From Lepus europaeus (lineage: Eukaryota > Chordata > Mammalia > Lagomorpha > Leporidae), in assembly GCF_033115175.1 (NCBI RefSeq), contig NC_084831.1, positions 13,223,138 to 13,287,137 on the forward strand: a stretch of 64,000 bases of DNA, read 5' to 3'. A model generated the notes under the pieces. It saw only the letters and a program-made list of their open reading frames with translations. It was not told the origin of the DNA and ran no database searches. Positions within the stretch are counted from its first letter, which is position 1. Each line of letters begins with the position of its first letter. The position numbers and the translations under genes were made by a program. Shown piece by piece: positions 54,731-64,000 of the stretch.

Positions 54731-55555
54731 GCAAGCAGAGGCAGAACTCCCATCTGAGCTGTCTGAGGCGGGTGCAGGTGTCCGGGCACACAGAGTGCAT
54801 CCAATTCCATGATCTGCTTGCGCCCTTGGCCATCTCAATAAAGTCTGCAAGAACCTTGAACTGCTTTTGCCCTCCTCCCAGCGGGGAGGTGTGGGAGATC
54901 AAAAAGCAAGCGAATGAATCGAGTTGTACACAAATCAGCCTCAGGGACGCGGCTTTTGTAAGTCAAGAATTAGGAGCTCCAGCAGACGGCTGCCCTGCTG
55001 TGCACGTAGCTGTGGCCTTGGAATGAGCCATGTAGATCTGCTGAGGCACAGACAGTGGTGACACTCGCGGCCAAAAACTTACAAGATTTAGACTCGTGTC
55101 GCCAGGGACAGGGTCAGCCAATCGAGCAGCACCAGGGGCCAGCTTCCCCAAGACGCCCCATCCACTGGGGGCGGTTGCTGGGTGCAGGCAGCTCTTCCGT
55201 GGGGAAAGACAAGTGTGCAGGCCCAGTGAGGCGCCAGGGTCTGCAGCCCAAGCCCCCAAAGCCTTTCCCAGAGCCTCACAAGGAGGGGAAGGGGCTCACT
55301 AAAGCTCACAGGGAAGCAGGCACCTGGATCAGAGCAAAGGGAAGGCGCTGTCTCTCAGCCAACAAAGCAGCTCCAGGTATCCCCCACCTCGAGTGAACCC
55401 CATGCCACGTCCTGCCCGGACAGCACTGTCAGCTCACCAATTCCTGCAGGTACCAACATGCTTCAGCTCAAGAAGCAGCCGTCAGGATGTTCCCCATCTT
55501 GAACTTCCAGGCATTCGGGAGTGGAGCAGTGGATGAACACTGGGTCTGTCTCTCA
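54731..55555. other. Intergenic unique sequence
   Basis: There is an isolated AATAAA at 54838-54843, but I recognise no coding exon leading to it on the plus strand. Confidence 0.5.
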
Positions 55556-55853
55556 AGTAATAATTACAGAAACTGACAAAGGGAGGGAGGGAGAGAGCGA
55601 GACATCTTCCATCTGCTGGTTCCCTCCCCAACCCCCACATGCCCTCCCCGAATGCCCACAGTAGCCAGAGCTGGGCCAGGCCAAAGTCAGGAGCCAGGAA
55701 CCATCTGGATCTCCCACAAGGGTGACAGAGACCACACATTGGCAGGAAACTGGATCAGAAGTGGAGTAGCCGGGACTCAAACCGGCACTCCGATATGGGA
55801 TACTGGCGTCCCAAGCAGAGGCTTTTCCCCTTTGTGCCACGATGCCCACCCCA
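55556..55853 (-). mobile_element. C-repeat SINE
   Basis: Reverse-oriented: CATCTTCCATCTGCTGG to GCCACGATGCCCACCCC; the A-rich end is degenerate. Confidence 0.88.
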
Positions 55854-56055
55854 ATACACCATGGTTTGTTTACTCATTCATAAGTGGGGTGATCGTTTCC
55901 AGTGACTGCTATGGAAGAACTGCTAGAACGTTTGTGTACAAGTCTTTGCTTTTTATTTCTCCTTTGTATGCAGCTAGGAGTGTGACTGCTAAGTCACACA
56001 CAAAGTGTATTTTTAACTTTATTCTTAAATGCCAAAGAACTGCTTTCAGGAGGGG
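55854..56055 (-). mobile_element. L1 3'-region remnant
   Basis: GTTTACTCATTCATAAGTGG, GTACAAGTCTTTG, and CAGCTAGGAGTGTGACTGCT match the antisense of the old L1 ORF2/3' UTR region as I remember it. Confidence 0.75.
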
Positions 56056-56119
56056 TAACTCCAATCAAAAGGCCGATCTTCTGTATAACACATGCATGGA
56101 AAGACTGGGGGGGGGGGGT

Positions 56120-56735
56120 AGCTGTGGGCTGTGATGCCAGCATTCCATAGGGGCACCAGTTCAAGTCCTGGCTGCTCACTTCTGCTTCAGCTCCCTGCTA
56201 ATGTGCCTGGGGAAGCGCAGAAGATGCTCAAGTACTTGGGCCCCTGCTACTCACATGAGAAAGCCGGATGGAGCCGGCGCCGTGGCTCTCTTGGTTAATC
56301 CTCCACCTGCAGCGCCAGCATCCCCTAGGTTCTAGTCCCGGTTGCCCCTCTTCCAGTCCAGCTCTCTGCTGTGGCCCAGGAAGGCAGTGGAGGATGGCCC
56401 AAGTGCTCGGGCCCTGCATCCGCATGGGAGACCAGGAAGACGCACCTGGCTCCTGGCTTCGGATTGGCACAGTTCCGGCTGTAGAAGTCATCTGGGGAGT
56501 GAACCAATGGAAGGAGGACCTTTCTCTCTGTCTCTCCTTCTCACTGTCTATAACTCTACCTGTTAAATAAAAAATAAATTAAAAAAGAAAAAAGCTGGAT
56601 GGAGTTCCAGGATCCTGACTTTGACCTGGTCCAGTGCTGACCATTGCAGCCATTTGGTGAGTGAACCAGCAGATGGAAGATTCTCTCTCCTACTTTGCCT
56701 TTAAATAAAAATAAATAGGTAAATAAACATTAAAA
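56120..56735 (+). mobile_element. C-repeat SINE split by a younger SINE
   Basis: Left part 56120-56274 and right part 56591-56735 (to CTTTAAATAAAAATAAATAG) are one element with an insertion between them. A 12-G run lies just before it (56107-56118). Confidence 0.88.
56275..56590 (+). mobile_element. Young GC-rich C-repeat SINE, nested
   Basis: CCGGCGCCGTGGCTCTCTTG to an A-rich tail. Flanked by AAAGCCGGATGGAG (56261-56274) and AAAGCTGGATGGAG (56591-56604), one mismatch. Confidence 0.93.
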
Positions 56736-56782
56736 AAAACTTTCTAATGATAACACTCAGGTGTTATCATTCCTTTTTTAAA

Positions 56783-57093
56783 AAAGATTTATTTTATTTA
56801 TTTGAAAGAGTTACAGAGAGAGGCAGAGGCAGAGAGAGAGGTCTTCCATCCAATGGTTCACTCCCCAGATGGCTGCCACAGCTGGAGCTGCGCCGATTCG
56901 AAGCCAGGAGCTTCTTCTGGGTCTCCCACGTGGGTGCAGGGGCCCAAGGACTTGGGCCACCTTCTGCTGCTTTCCCAGGCCATAGCAGAGAGCGGGATCA
57001 GAAGAGGAGCAGCTGGGACTAGAACCAGTGCCCATATGGGATGCCGGTGCCTCAGGCCAGGGCATTAACTTGCTGGGCCACAGCGCCGGCCCC
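56783..57093 (-). mobile_element. C-repeat SINE
   Basis: Reverse-oriented: AAAGATTTATTTTATTTATT to GGGCCACAGCGCCGGCCCC. Confidence 0.93.
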
Positions 57094-57094
57094 A

Positions 57095-57275
57095 TACAAT
57101 ACCATTTATATCAAATCCTAGAAAAGACCATTCATACTGACAGAGCCGAGCAGCGATTGCCAGGAGCAGAATTTGGGGGTGGTAACTGACTACGAAGAAG
57201 CATTAAAGACCCACTGTCCCCTTTCTGTACATAAATTATACCTCAATAAAACTGAAGTTAGAGGTTTATATTGCT
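57095..57275 (+). mobile_element. L1 3'-end remnant
   Basis: ACCATTTATATCAAATCC, GATTGCCAGGAGCAGAAT and TTATACCTCAATAAAACTG follow the order of an old L1 3' UTR. Confidence 0.7.
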
Positions 57276-57864
57276 GCTGAAGGCAAGCTGAAACCGCAGT
57301 AAGATAGCATTGCACCCACTTGAGGATAGAAAAAAGTAAAGGAACTCGGAATAACAACCGGCTTCCCAGCGGAATGACTGGTGGCTACTGTACTTCAGCA
57401 TACTGGAGTGTGCTCGCTTATCAGAGGGCAAGTCTCAAAGCCAGAGCACGGGACAGCGACTGATTTGGGTAAAACAGCCTTTGAGATAGACCTTGTCCCT
57501 AAAGTGTGGGCAGCTACTTCACTGTGCACACAGCGATGGCCTTGGAGACAACCAGACTTTGTCCTTGAGTAGATCTGATACCACAGTAATTCTTTTGAAA
57601 ATGTGGGTGCAGAGAATCACACACACACACACACACACACGCAAGGCGAGCCATCCACTGGCTCACCCCCGCCCCCCAAAGAACCTGGAATCACGAGGCT
57701 GGGTCAGGGGCATTCAGCGCCTCCAGCCAGCGTCTGCTGCCTCCCAGGGCGTGCTTTAGAAGGAAGCTGGAACTGGGAGTGGAGCTGGGATTCAAGCCAG
57801 GGACTCCAGATAGGATGTGGCTGTCCCTGTAAGGGGACTGAACCCCTGGGCCACACGTGTGCCC
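57276..57864. other. Intergenic sequence, partly SINE-like at the right
   Basis: 57640-57860 resembles a very diverged minus-strand C repeat (CATCCACTGGCTCACC to GCCACACGTGTGCCC). The left part shows nothing recognised. Confidence 0.5.
57621..57640. repeat. (CA)n microsatellite
   Basis: About ten CA units follow AGAATCA; intergenic. Confidence 0.9.
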
Positions 57865-57970
57865 GTTTTGTTTGTAAACAGCTTTATGGAGAAGCAATTG
57901 GCACATTGTACAATTCACTACCCAAAGTGCATAATGCAGTGTTTGAGGGTTGTGCAACCATCACGATCAA
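57865..57970 (-). mobile_element. L1 3'-end remnant
   Basis: ACAATTCACTACCCAAAGTG and GGTTGTGCAACCATCACGAT are the antisense of the common old L1 3' end. Confidence 0.75.
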
Positions 57971-57971
57971 T

Positions 57972-58313
57972 TTTTTTTAAGATTTATTTATTGATTTGAA
58001 AGGTAGAGTTACAGAGAGGCAGAGAGAAAAAAAGAGATGGTGGGGGGGGAGGTCTTCCATCTGCTGGTTCACTCCCCAGATGGCTGCAAAGGCTGGCGCT
58101 GTGCCAATCCGAAGCCAGGAGCCAGGAGCTTCTTCCCAGTCTCCCATGCGGGTGCAGGGACCCAAGGACTTGGTCCATCTTCTACTGTTTTCCAAGGCCA
58201 TAGCAGAGAGCTGGATCGGAAGTGGGGCAGCTGGGACTCGAACCAGCACCTACATGGGATGCTGGCATTGCAGGTAGCAGCTTTACCCACTACGACACAG
58301 TGCCGGCCCCCAA
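57972..58313 (-). mobile_element. C-repeat SINE
   Basis: Reverse-oriented: TTTAAGATTTATTTATTGAT to CGACACAGTGCCGGCCCCC. Inserted beside an L1 3' end. Confidence 0.93.
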
Positions 58314-58469
58314 GTAAACATTTAAAATAATAATAAATAAATGCCCATTCCCACAATAGTTCATTTTTAGACATAATCCAAATTATGTGACTTTGATTCA
58401 GAAAGAATTTGCAAAGGATGGAAATACTACATGAGGGAGGGACTTGAAACTCAAACTTTAAAAAGAAAA

Positions 58470-58755
58470 AAAAAAGGTTTGTTTTATTTATTTGAGTTAC
58501 AGAGAGAGGTAGAGACACGAGGTGGGAGAGTCTTCCTCTGCTGGTTCACTCCCCAAATAGCCACAATGGCCGCAGCTAAGCTGACCCAAAGCCAGGAGCT
58601 TCTTTGGTTCCCCACATGGGTGCAGGGGCCCAAGCACTTGTTCCACCTTCCACTGCTTTCCCAGGTGCATTAGCAGGGAGCTGGATCTGAAGTGGAGCAG
58701 CCGTATGGGATGCAGGCTAGGGTTTTAACCCACTGCATCACAGCACCGGCTCCAC
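58470..58755 (-). mobile_element. C-repeat SINE
   Basis: Reverse-oriented: GGTTTGTTTTATTTATTTGA to CATCACAGCACCGGCTCC. Confidence 0.9.
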
Positions 58756-59401
58756 AACTAATCTTAAATGAAACAATTTCTCACTACCAAATTAGCTCAG
58801 AGGGCACGCACTATCAGCAACAGGAAGTTCAAGCTCAAAGCTGAGGGGAACGCAAACAACCACAGTACCTAAACGGCAAAGCCTCCTGTTAGATACGCGA
58901 TGCTTCCAGATACAGTCATTCTTTGGGGTTTGAACGAGACAGGGCACACAAAAGTAGACCTTGATTTGCTGCTGCTTGGGCCACTTTAAGAAACTTTTCT
59001 CTCTAGAAGTCACCGATTGAAATTGTGGTGTTTCTCTGAGAACTTGCTATGCGATGTTTAACAGAACTTCCAGCTGTGGCGTGTGCTGTCCTCAACTTCA
59101 TCCCGTCAGGCCTTGTCCTTTGTGACTGGAGACGTGAGCCCGTGGCTGCCACTCTAGGAGGCATGGCATGTCCTGGGACCTGCCGGCCCCACGTGAGGGC
59201 TGCCTGAGGGTCGAGGCTTCGTTTTTGTGTAATTCAAGACCTGCCCGCTTCCGTCAGGTGTCCTTGGGTGGCGCGCATTGCGAGTGCTTCCTTCCATGGC
59301 GCCATCACGGGACTGTGCCACATCCTGGTGACGGAATGCTGGGCTCCCATCAACGCTGCTGTCTCACTAGCGGTTTGTTTTTTAACAAAATTACTATTTT
59401 T
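58756..59401. other. Intergenic unique sequence
   Basis: No gene or repeat recognised on either strand. The right end abuts a nested SINE pair. Confidence 0.5.
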
Positions 59402-59413
59402 AAAAGATTTCTC

Positions 59414-59523
59414 GGGGCGCCAGATTCTGTCCCGGTTGCCCCTCTTCCAGGCCAGCTCTCTGCTGTGGCCAGGGAGTGCAGTGGAGGATGGCCCAAGTGC
59501 TTGGGCCCTGCGGGAAAAAAAAA
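59414..59523 (+). mobile_element. Young SINE fragment missing both ends, with its own A tail
   Basis: Only the central 100 bp of the GC-rich subfamily is present (GGGGCGCCAGATTCTGTCCC to GGGCCCTGCGGG), followed by an A run. It is flanked by the 12-bp duplication AAAAGATTTCTC at 59402-59413 and 59524-59535. Confidence 0.9.
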
Positions 59524-59527
59524 AAAA

Positions 59528-59845
59528 GATTTCTCATCCTTTTATTGAAAGGCAGAAATAGAGAGAAGGAGAGAGAGAGAGAGAGATCTTCAATCTGCTG
59601 GGTCACTCTCCAAATGCATGCAACAGCTGAGGCTGGGCCGGGCGGAAGCCAGGAGTCAGGAGTTTCTTTCGGGTCTCCCACGTGGGTACAGCAGCCCAAG
59701 CACTTGGGCCATCCTCCACTGCTTTCCCAGGTGCATTATCAGGGAGCTGGATCCGAAGTGGAGAAGCTGGGACTCAAACCGGCGCCTGTATGGGATGCCG
59801 GCACTGCAGGTGGAGGCTTAACCTTCTACACCGCAGCGCTGGCCC
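59528..59845 (-). mobile_element. C-repeat SINE
   Basis: Reverse-oriented: AGATTTCTCATCCTTTTATT to ACCGCAGCGCTGGCCC. Its tail was the target of the fragment at 59414. Confidence 0.92.
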
Positions 59846-59848
59846 AAC

Positions 59849-60050
59849 AAAATTATTTATTTATTTTTATTTGAAAGGCAGAGAAACAGAGACATACAGC
59901 TAGAGATCCCCTGTCCCATGGCTTGGCCCTGCCTTGCCATTTGGGGAGTGACCAGCAGATGGAAGACCTCTCTCTCTCTCTCTCTCTGCCTCTGTCTCTG
60001 CCTCTGTAATTCTGCCTTTCAAATAAATAAATAAATCTTTAAAAACTAAC
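59849..60050. mobile_element. Two C-repeat SINE tails head to head
   Basis: A minus-oriented tail (TTATTTATTTATTTTTATTT, 59849-59910) meets a plus-oriented 3' part (CATTTGGGGAGTGACCAGCA to AAATAAATAAATAAATCTTT). Confidence 0.8.
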
Positions 60051-60284
60051 AAACAAAAGTAGGGGCTGATCCAGTCGGGGTGTCTGGGAGCGGGGCTTGG
60101 TGGAAGGGTGTTCTCTGCTTCCTGGCTCACCAGGGGGCCCTCACTCTCCTGTGTGCCAGACACTAGACCACTGGCTGCCTGACCTTGGACTGTGAACCTG
60201 CAGAACCGTGAGCTGGGATGAACCTTCTTTCCTCATCAGCCATTGTAGATCAAGTAATGAGAAGCTGACTCATGCAACCCTCAG

Positions 60285-60922
60285 GGGAGAATGGGAGGAA
60301 ATCTTTGCAATCTCATCAGCTAAGGAACATATAACTAGAATATGATAAAATATACACCCAATTGAACAATGGGCAAAGGACTGAAATAGACAGTTCTCCA
60401 AGAAGATACATGAATGGCCAAAGAGCACATGAAAAACTATGAAATTAGCCAGCGCCGCGGCTCACTAGGCTAATCCTCCACCTTGCAGTGCCGGCACACT
60501 GGGTTCTAGTCCCGGTCGGGGCACCAATCCTGTCCCGGTTGCCCCTCTTCCAGGCCAGCTCTCTGCTGTGGCCAGGGAGTGTAGTGGAGAATGGCCCAAG
60601 TGCTTGGGCCCTGCACCCCATGGGAGACCAGGAGAAGCACCTGGCTCCTGCCATTGGATCAGCGCGGTGCGCCGGCCGTGGCGCGCTGGCCGCGGCAGCC
60701 ATTGGAGGGTGAACCAACGGCAAAAGGAAGACCTTTCTCTCTCTCTCTCACTGTCCACTCTGCCTGTCAAAAATTAAAAAAAAAAAAAAGAAAGAAAGAA
60801 AAACTATGAAATTACTCAGAAGAGAAGAGCAAAATCACAGTGACTCAGCAGGAAAAAGCAAATCAAACTGAGGCAGGAGAGAGCTAAAGGTTAACTCAGT
60901 GAAGTTTGAAAAGCAAATTCCA
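60285..60922 (+). mobile_element. L1 ORF2 3'-region remnant, split by a SINE
   Basis: GGAGGAAATCTTTGCAA, ATGGGCAAAGGACTGAAATA and AAGATACATGAATGGCCAA match the end of L1 ORF2 as remembered. It continues after the SINE with GCAAATCAAACTGAG. No open reading frame remains. Confidence 0.75.
60448..60797 (+). mobile_element. Young GC-rich C-repeat SINE inside an L1
   Basis: GCCAGCGCCGCGGCTCACTA to an A-rich tail with GAAA repeats. Flanked by the perfect 17-bp duplication GAAAAACTATGAAATTA (60431-60447, 60798-60814). Confidence 0.96.
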
Positions 60923-61235
60923 AGGGCTAGTTGTGTATGGGTGGGTCTTAGCAGGCAGGTTTAAGGGCACCTGTTCAAGGTCCAGGTGTTCCACTTCCCA
61001 ACCAGCTCCCTGCTAATGCACCTGGGAAAGCAGCAGAAGATGGCCCAAGTGCTTCGGGCCCCGGCACCCACGTGGGAGACCTGGAAGACGCTCCTGCCTC
61101 CTGGCTATGGCTTGGCCCAGTCCTGGCTGTTTCAGCCATTTGAGGAGGAAACCAGTGGATAGAAGATCTCTGTCTTTCCTCTCTCTCTCTGTAACTCTGC
61201 CTTTCAAGCAAATAAATAAATCTTTTTTCAAAAGC
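60923..61235 (+). mobile_element. C-repeat SINE, head diverged
   Basis: CAAGGGCTAGTTGTGTATGG head; tail TTCAAGCAAATAAATAAATC. Confidence 0.85.
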
Positions 61236-61384
61236 ATGCTTTCCTTTCCTATAATAAACCTTTGCAGTTGCGATTTTTGTGTGTGTGAGCTTCGTTCACT
61301 TCATTATCTGAGGCTCAAAAGGACCTGCTCCTGGTCCTCACCTACCTGTCCACTCCCACAACAAAGCCACACCCACTTACGTAA
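61236..61384 (+). mobile_element. Possible retroviral LTR fragment (R/U5-like)
   Basis: CCTATAATAAACCTTTGCAG followed by GTGTGTGAGCTTCGTTCACT and a pyrimidine/CA-rich stretch looks like an LTR poly(A)-signal region. No coding sequence. Weak call from general shape only. Confidence 0.25.
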
Positions 61385-61720
61385 AGAACAGGTGTAGCTG
61401 GGGCTTTGGAGAGCTTGGAACCTTCCTAACTTGCTGGTGGGAATGTGGAGTGGAAGAGCCAACTTGGGTAACCATCTGGCAGGCTCTCAGAGATTAAACA
61501 TAGAGGTTATACGGCCCGGGCAGGCCACTCCTTGCGTATCTAGCCAGGAGAAATAAAAACCTATGTCCCACAAAGATGTTCCCCTGAACAGTCATGGTGG
61601 CATCATTCATAACAGACAAAAAAGGGGAACAGCCCTGTGGGAAATGAGCCCACCTGAGACCACCGACCCACTAGCGAATGGACTCAGAAACACAAAGGAC
61701 GCAGAAGAGAGGCATCATGG
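61385..61720 (+). mobile_element. L1 3' UTR remnant
   Basis: GCTGGTGGGAATGTGGAGTG, GAGAAATAAAAACCTATGTC and GGTGGCATCATTCATAACAG keep the order of an old L1 3' end. Probably the continuation of the L1 at 60285. Confidence 0.75.
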
Positions 61721-62011
61721 GTACCTGATCTGCAGAGAGGTGACCAGCAGGTGGAAGCAGGCCCCCCCTCCCAGGTCGCTCAGCTCCTTTTACCCCTATT
61801 CAGGGATCCCTCCGCCCAGTTCCTCAAAGGTTGAGCGACTTGGGAGTCACCATCTAAATGTGGTGCCTAAAGCAAGGAGAGGGGAGGTGATGGGGGCTGG
61901 GGAGGTAGGAGGGGGAGGGGGAGGTTACACATGGGGCTGAGGAAAATGGAAGTTTCTTCAAAAAGGAATGTAGCAGCCTTGGAAGCACATCTTATAAGCA
62001 ACCCAGCATTT
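61721..62011. other. Intergenic, purine-rich at 61870-61930
   Basis: No gene recognised. Confidence 0.5.
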
Positions 62012-62057
62012 TTTTTTAAGATTTATTGATTTATTTGAAAGTCATATTTACACAGAG

Positions 62058-62098
<41 letters not shown>

Positions 62099-62345
62099 TC
62101 TTCCATCTGCTGGTTCACTCCCCAGTTGGCTGAGTTGATCTGAAGCCAGGAGCCAGGAGCTTTTTCCAGGTCTCCCACGTGGGTGCAGGGGCCCACAGAC
62201 TCGGGCCATCTTCTACTGCTTTTCCAGGCCATAGCAGAGAGCTGGATCGGAAGTGGAGCAGCCAGGACCCAAACTGGAGCCCATATGGGATGCAGGCACT
62301 GCAGGCAGCAGCTTTACCTGCTAAGCCAAAGCAACAGCACCAACA
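62012..62345 (-). mobile_element. C-repeat SINE with GA expansion
   Basis: Reverse-oriented: TTAAGATTTATTGATTTATT to CTAAGCCAAAGCAACAGCAC. Confidence 0.92.
62054..62097. repeat. (GA)n tract inside a minus-strand SINE
   Basis: GA dinucleotides are expanded in the purine-rich tail of the C repeat at 62012-62345. Confidence 0.9.
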
Positions 62346-62820
62346 ACCCAGCATTTTACACTACAAAGTCCTTCCCATACTCCAAATTGTCCCAGCCTCC
62401 CCTCCACACACACACACATACCAAGAAAGCACTTCTGCCCAGTGTGATAGCCCTGGGCAGTTAAATCTAGGGAGGAAGTTAAGCTAACTCACACTCAGGA
62501 AGTTCTTTGTCCAGAAGAAGAGGGAAGGAGAACTGGATCCTCCCCTTCAAAAGTCTCTCTACCTGCGGATTAGACACCTCCCCTCCCCGCCCCCCCCAGA
62601 CTCTGCAGAGGCGCCCATCTGCTCTGACAGACACCCTACCTCATCACACCTGGCTTCCTACCCCCGCCTCTGTCTCATGTCTGAATTCTTTCCTGCATGA
62701 ACACAAGAACCTACACCACTCATCTCTGCTAAGGGAGCTCATCAGTTGATCTCCTTGGGTCTTCTTCCCCTTAGCTCCCTTCCAGCTGGAGAGTAGGCCC
62801 TGGCAGCACGGCTGTGCCTA
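62346..62820. other. Intergenic unique sequence
   Basis: Short (CA)n at 62406-62420 only; no gene recognised. Confidence 0.5.
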
Positions 62821-63245
62821 GGTTAGGCTAAATTCTTATGAAAATACTCCACTGGGACATTTCTAACAGCCCCGGCTTCCATCAGCTGCGGAACAGGTGA
62901 ACAACACGGAGCGCGTGTACCTACAACACAGCACTCCGCGGCAGCAGGAGGAACGGAGCGCGGGAGCATCTGCAGTGTGTGGGGGTCACAGAGAACCCCA
63001 GGGCAGAGAAGCGAGTCGCCCTGCAGTGGGCTCCCACAGCTGTGAACGGTGCGCAGAGGCAGGCCTGCCGCACAGAGGCTGGCCAGTGGCTCACAGAGAC
63101 CACTGCTGAGTGCAGGGCTTCTTCCGGGGCGGTTAGAAGGCTCTAGAATGACCTTGCTGGTTGCACAACTCTGCAAACACCAACGCCCATTGATTTACAC
63201 ACTTCATTGGCAAAGGTTACAGTGTGCGAGGCATAGCACAAAAAA
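62821..63245 (+). mobile_element. L1 3'-end remnant
   Basis: GGTTGCACAACTCTGCAAAC and CCCATTGATTTACACACTTC are typical of old L1 3' ends. The upstream part (CTACAACACAGCACTCCGCG) is compatible but GC-shifted. Confidence 0.65.
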
Positions 63246-63324
63246 GCTCTTCTTATTTTTAAATTGTTTTTATGACAAAGATCATCTGTGGCCTGGCCAC
63301 TTTTTATGTTATATTTTATTTTAA

Positions 63325-63640
63325 GTTTTTCGTTTATTTGAAAGGCAGACTGACAGAGAGAAAAGGAGAGGCAGAGATCTTCTATCCGATGGCTTATTCT
63401 CCAAATGGTTACAACAACCGGGGCTGGGCAAGGCAGAGCCAGGTCCGCAACTCCCTCCTGGTCTCCCCCATGGCTGGCGGGGCCCAGGTACCTGTGCCAT
63501 CATCCGTTGTGTTCCCAGGCCATTTCAGGAAGTTGGAGCAGAAGTGGAGCTGCCAGGACCCAAAGTAGCACTGCATTATGGGTTGCTGGTGTCACACACT
63601 GCACCACGATGCAGGCCCCACGATGCTGGCCCCAAAGCTG
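63325..63640 (-). mobile_element. C-repeat SINE
   Basis: Reverse-oriented: TAAGTTTTTCGTTTATTTGA to GCACCACGATGCAGGCCCC, then a repeated CACGATGCTGGCCCC. Confidence 0.9.
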
Positions 63641-63659
63641 TTCCAAAACAAAGAGCGAG

Positions 63660-63926
63660 GCCGGCGCCGCGGCTCACTATGCTAATCCTCCACCTGCGGC
63701 GCCGGCACCCCGCGTTCTAGTCCCGGTCGGGGCGCTGGATTCTGTCCTGGTTGCCCCTCTTCCAGGCCAGCTCTCTGCTATGGCCCGGGAAGGCAGTGGA
63801 AGATGGCCCAATTGCTTGGGCCCTGGACCCCATGGGAGACCAGGAGAAGCACCTGGCTCCTGGCTTTGGATCAGCGCGGTGCGCCAGCTGTAGCGGCCAT
63901 TTGGGGGTGAACCAACAGAAGGAAGA

Positions 63927-63976
<50 letters not shown>

Positions 63977-64000
63977 ACTCTGTTTGTCAAAAATAAAAAA
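63660..64000 (+). mobile_element. Young GC-rich C-repeat SINE, cut by window end
   Basis: GGCCGGCGCCGCGGCTCACT to CTGTTTGTCAAAAATAAAAA at the right edge; the tail may continue. Confidence 0.95.
63926..63968. repeat. (CT)n tract inside a young SINE
   Basis: CT dinucleotides are expanded in the pyrimidine-rich part of the last SINE of the window. Confidence 0.9.

Noticed and set aside
54838-54843. AATAAA as the end of a plus-strand gene
   Set aside because: No coding exon or conserved sequence leads to it, and the sequence before it is a minus-strand SINE and unique DNA.
60285-61720. Active L1 element
   Set aside because: Only the last part of ORF2 and the 3' UTR is recognisable, with many stops and SINE interruptions; no ORF1 or intact ORF2.

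Overview
The window is mammalian nuclear DNA, almost certainly from rabbit (Oryctolagus cuniculus) or a close lagomorph. The reason is the very dense set of lagomorph C-repeat SINEs: a tRNA-like head of the GGCCGGCGCTGTGG type, a pyrimidine-rich 3' part ending in AAATAAATAAATCTT, and an A tail. I count about 70 copies or fragments. About 11 belong to a GC-rich, little-diverged subfamily whose target-site duplications are often intact. Three spliced protein-coding genes are present in the order UBR4 - EMC1 - MRTO4, which matches human chromosome 1p36.13.

Left part (1-12,780): the 5' end of UBR4 on the minus strand. Exon 1 (coding 11966-11791) sits in a CpG island and exon 2 is at 1153-1056; the rest of this very large gene lies beyond the left edge. 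Intron 1 is about 10.6 kb and packed with SINEs. From 12,780 to about 19,400 is intergenic DNA, mostly SINEs.

Middle part (19,400-45,700): the complete EMC1 gene on the minus strand. I resolved all 23 coding exons from splice sites and reading phase. They add up to 2,982 nt, a 993-residue protein, with no frameshift or premature stop. The 3' UTR ends near 19,400 after an AATAAA signal. Intron 1 carries an eight-unit GC-rich minisatellite, and the start of exon 10 has a tandem NAGNAG acceptor.

Right part (45,700-64,000): MRTO4 starts on the plus strand 320 bp from the EMC1 start codon, in a shared CpG-island promoter. Its 8 exons give 720 nt, 239 residues, ending at 51,363. A young SINE has inserted exactly at its poly(A) signal and duplicated it. 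Beyond it lies repeat-rich DNA with old L1 3' ends and, at 52,630-52,720 on the minus strand, a frameshifted remnant of the last exon of an AKR7 aldo-keto reductase gene. That fits the human order, where AKR7 genes follow MRTO4.

The three genes are housekeeping in character: UBR4 is a giant N-degron E3 ligase, EMC1 is the largest subunit of the ER membrane protein insertase, and MRTO4 is a nucleolar 60S assembly factor. They share a neighbourhood and CpG-island promoters, not an operon. I see no CRISPR array, prokaryotic system or intact mobile-element protein. The most notable features are repeat-driven changes to gene structure.
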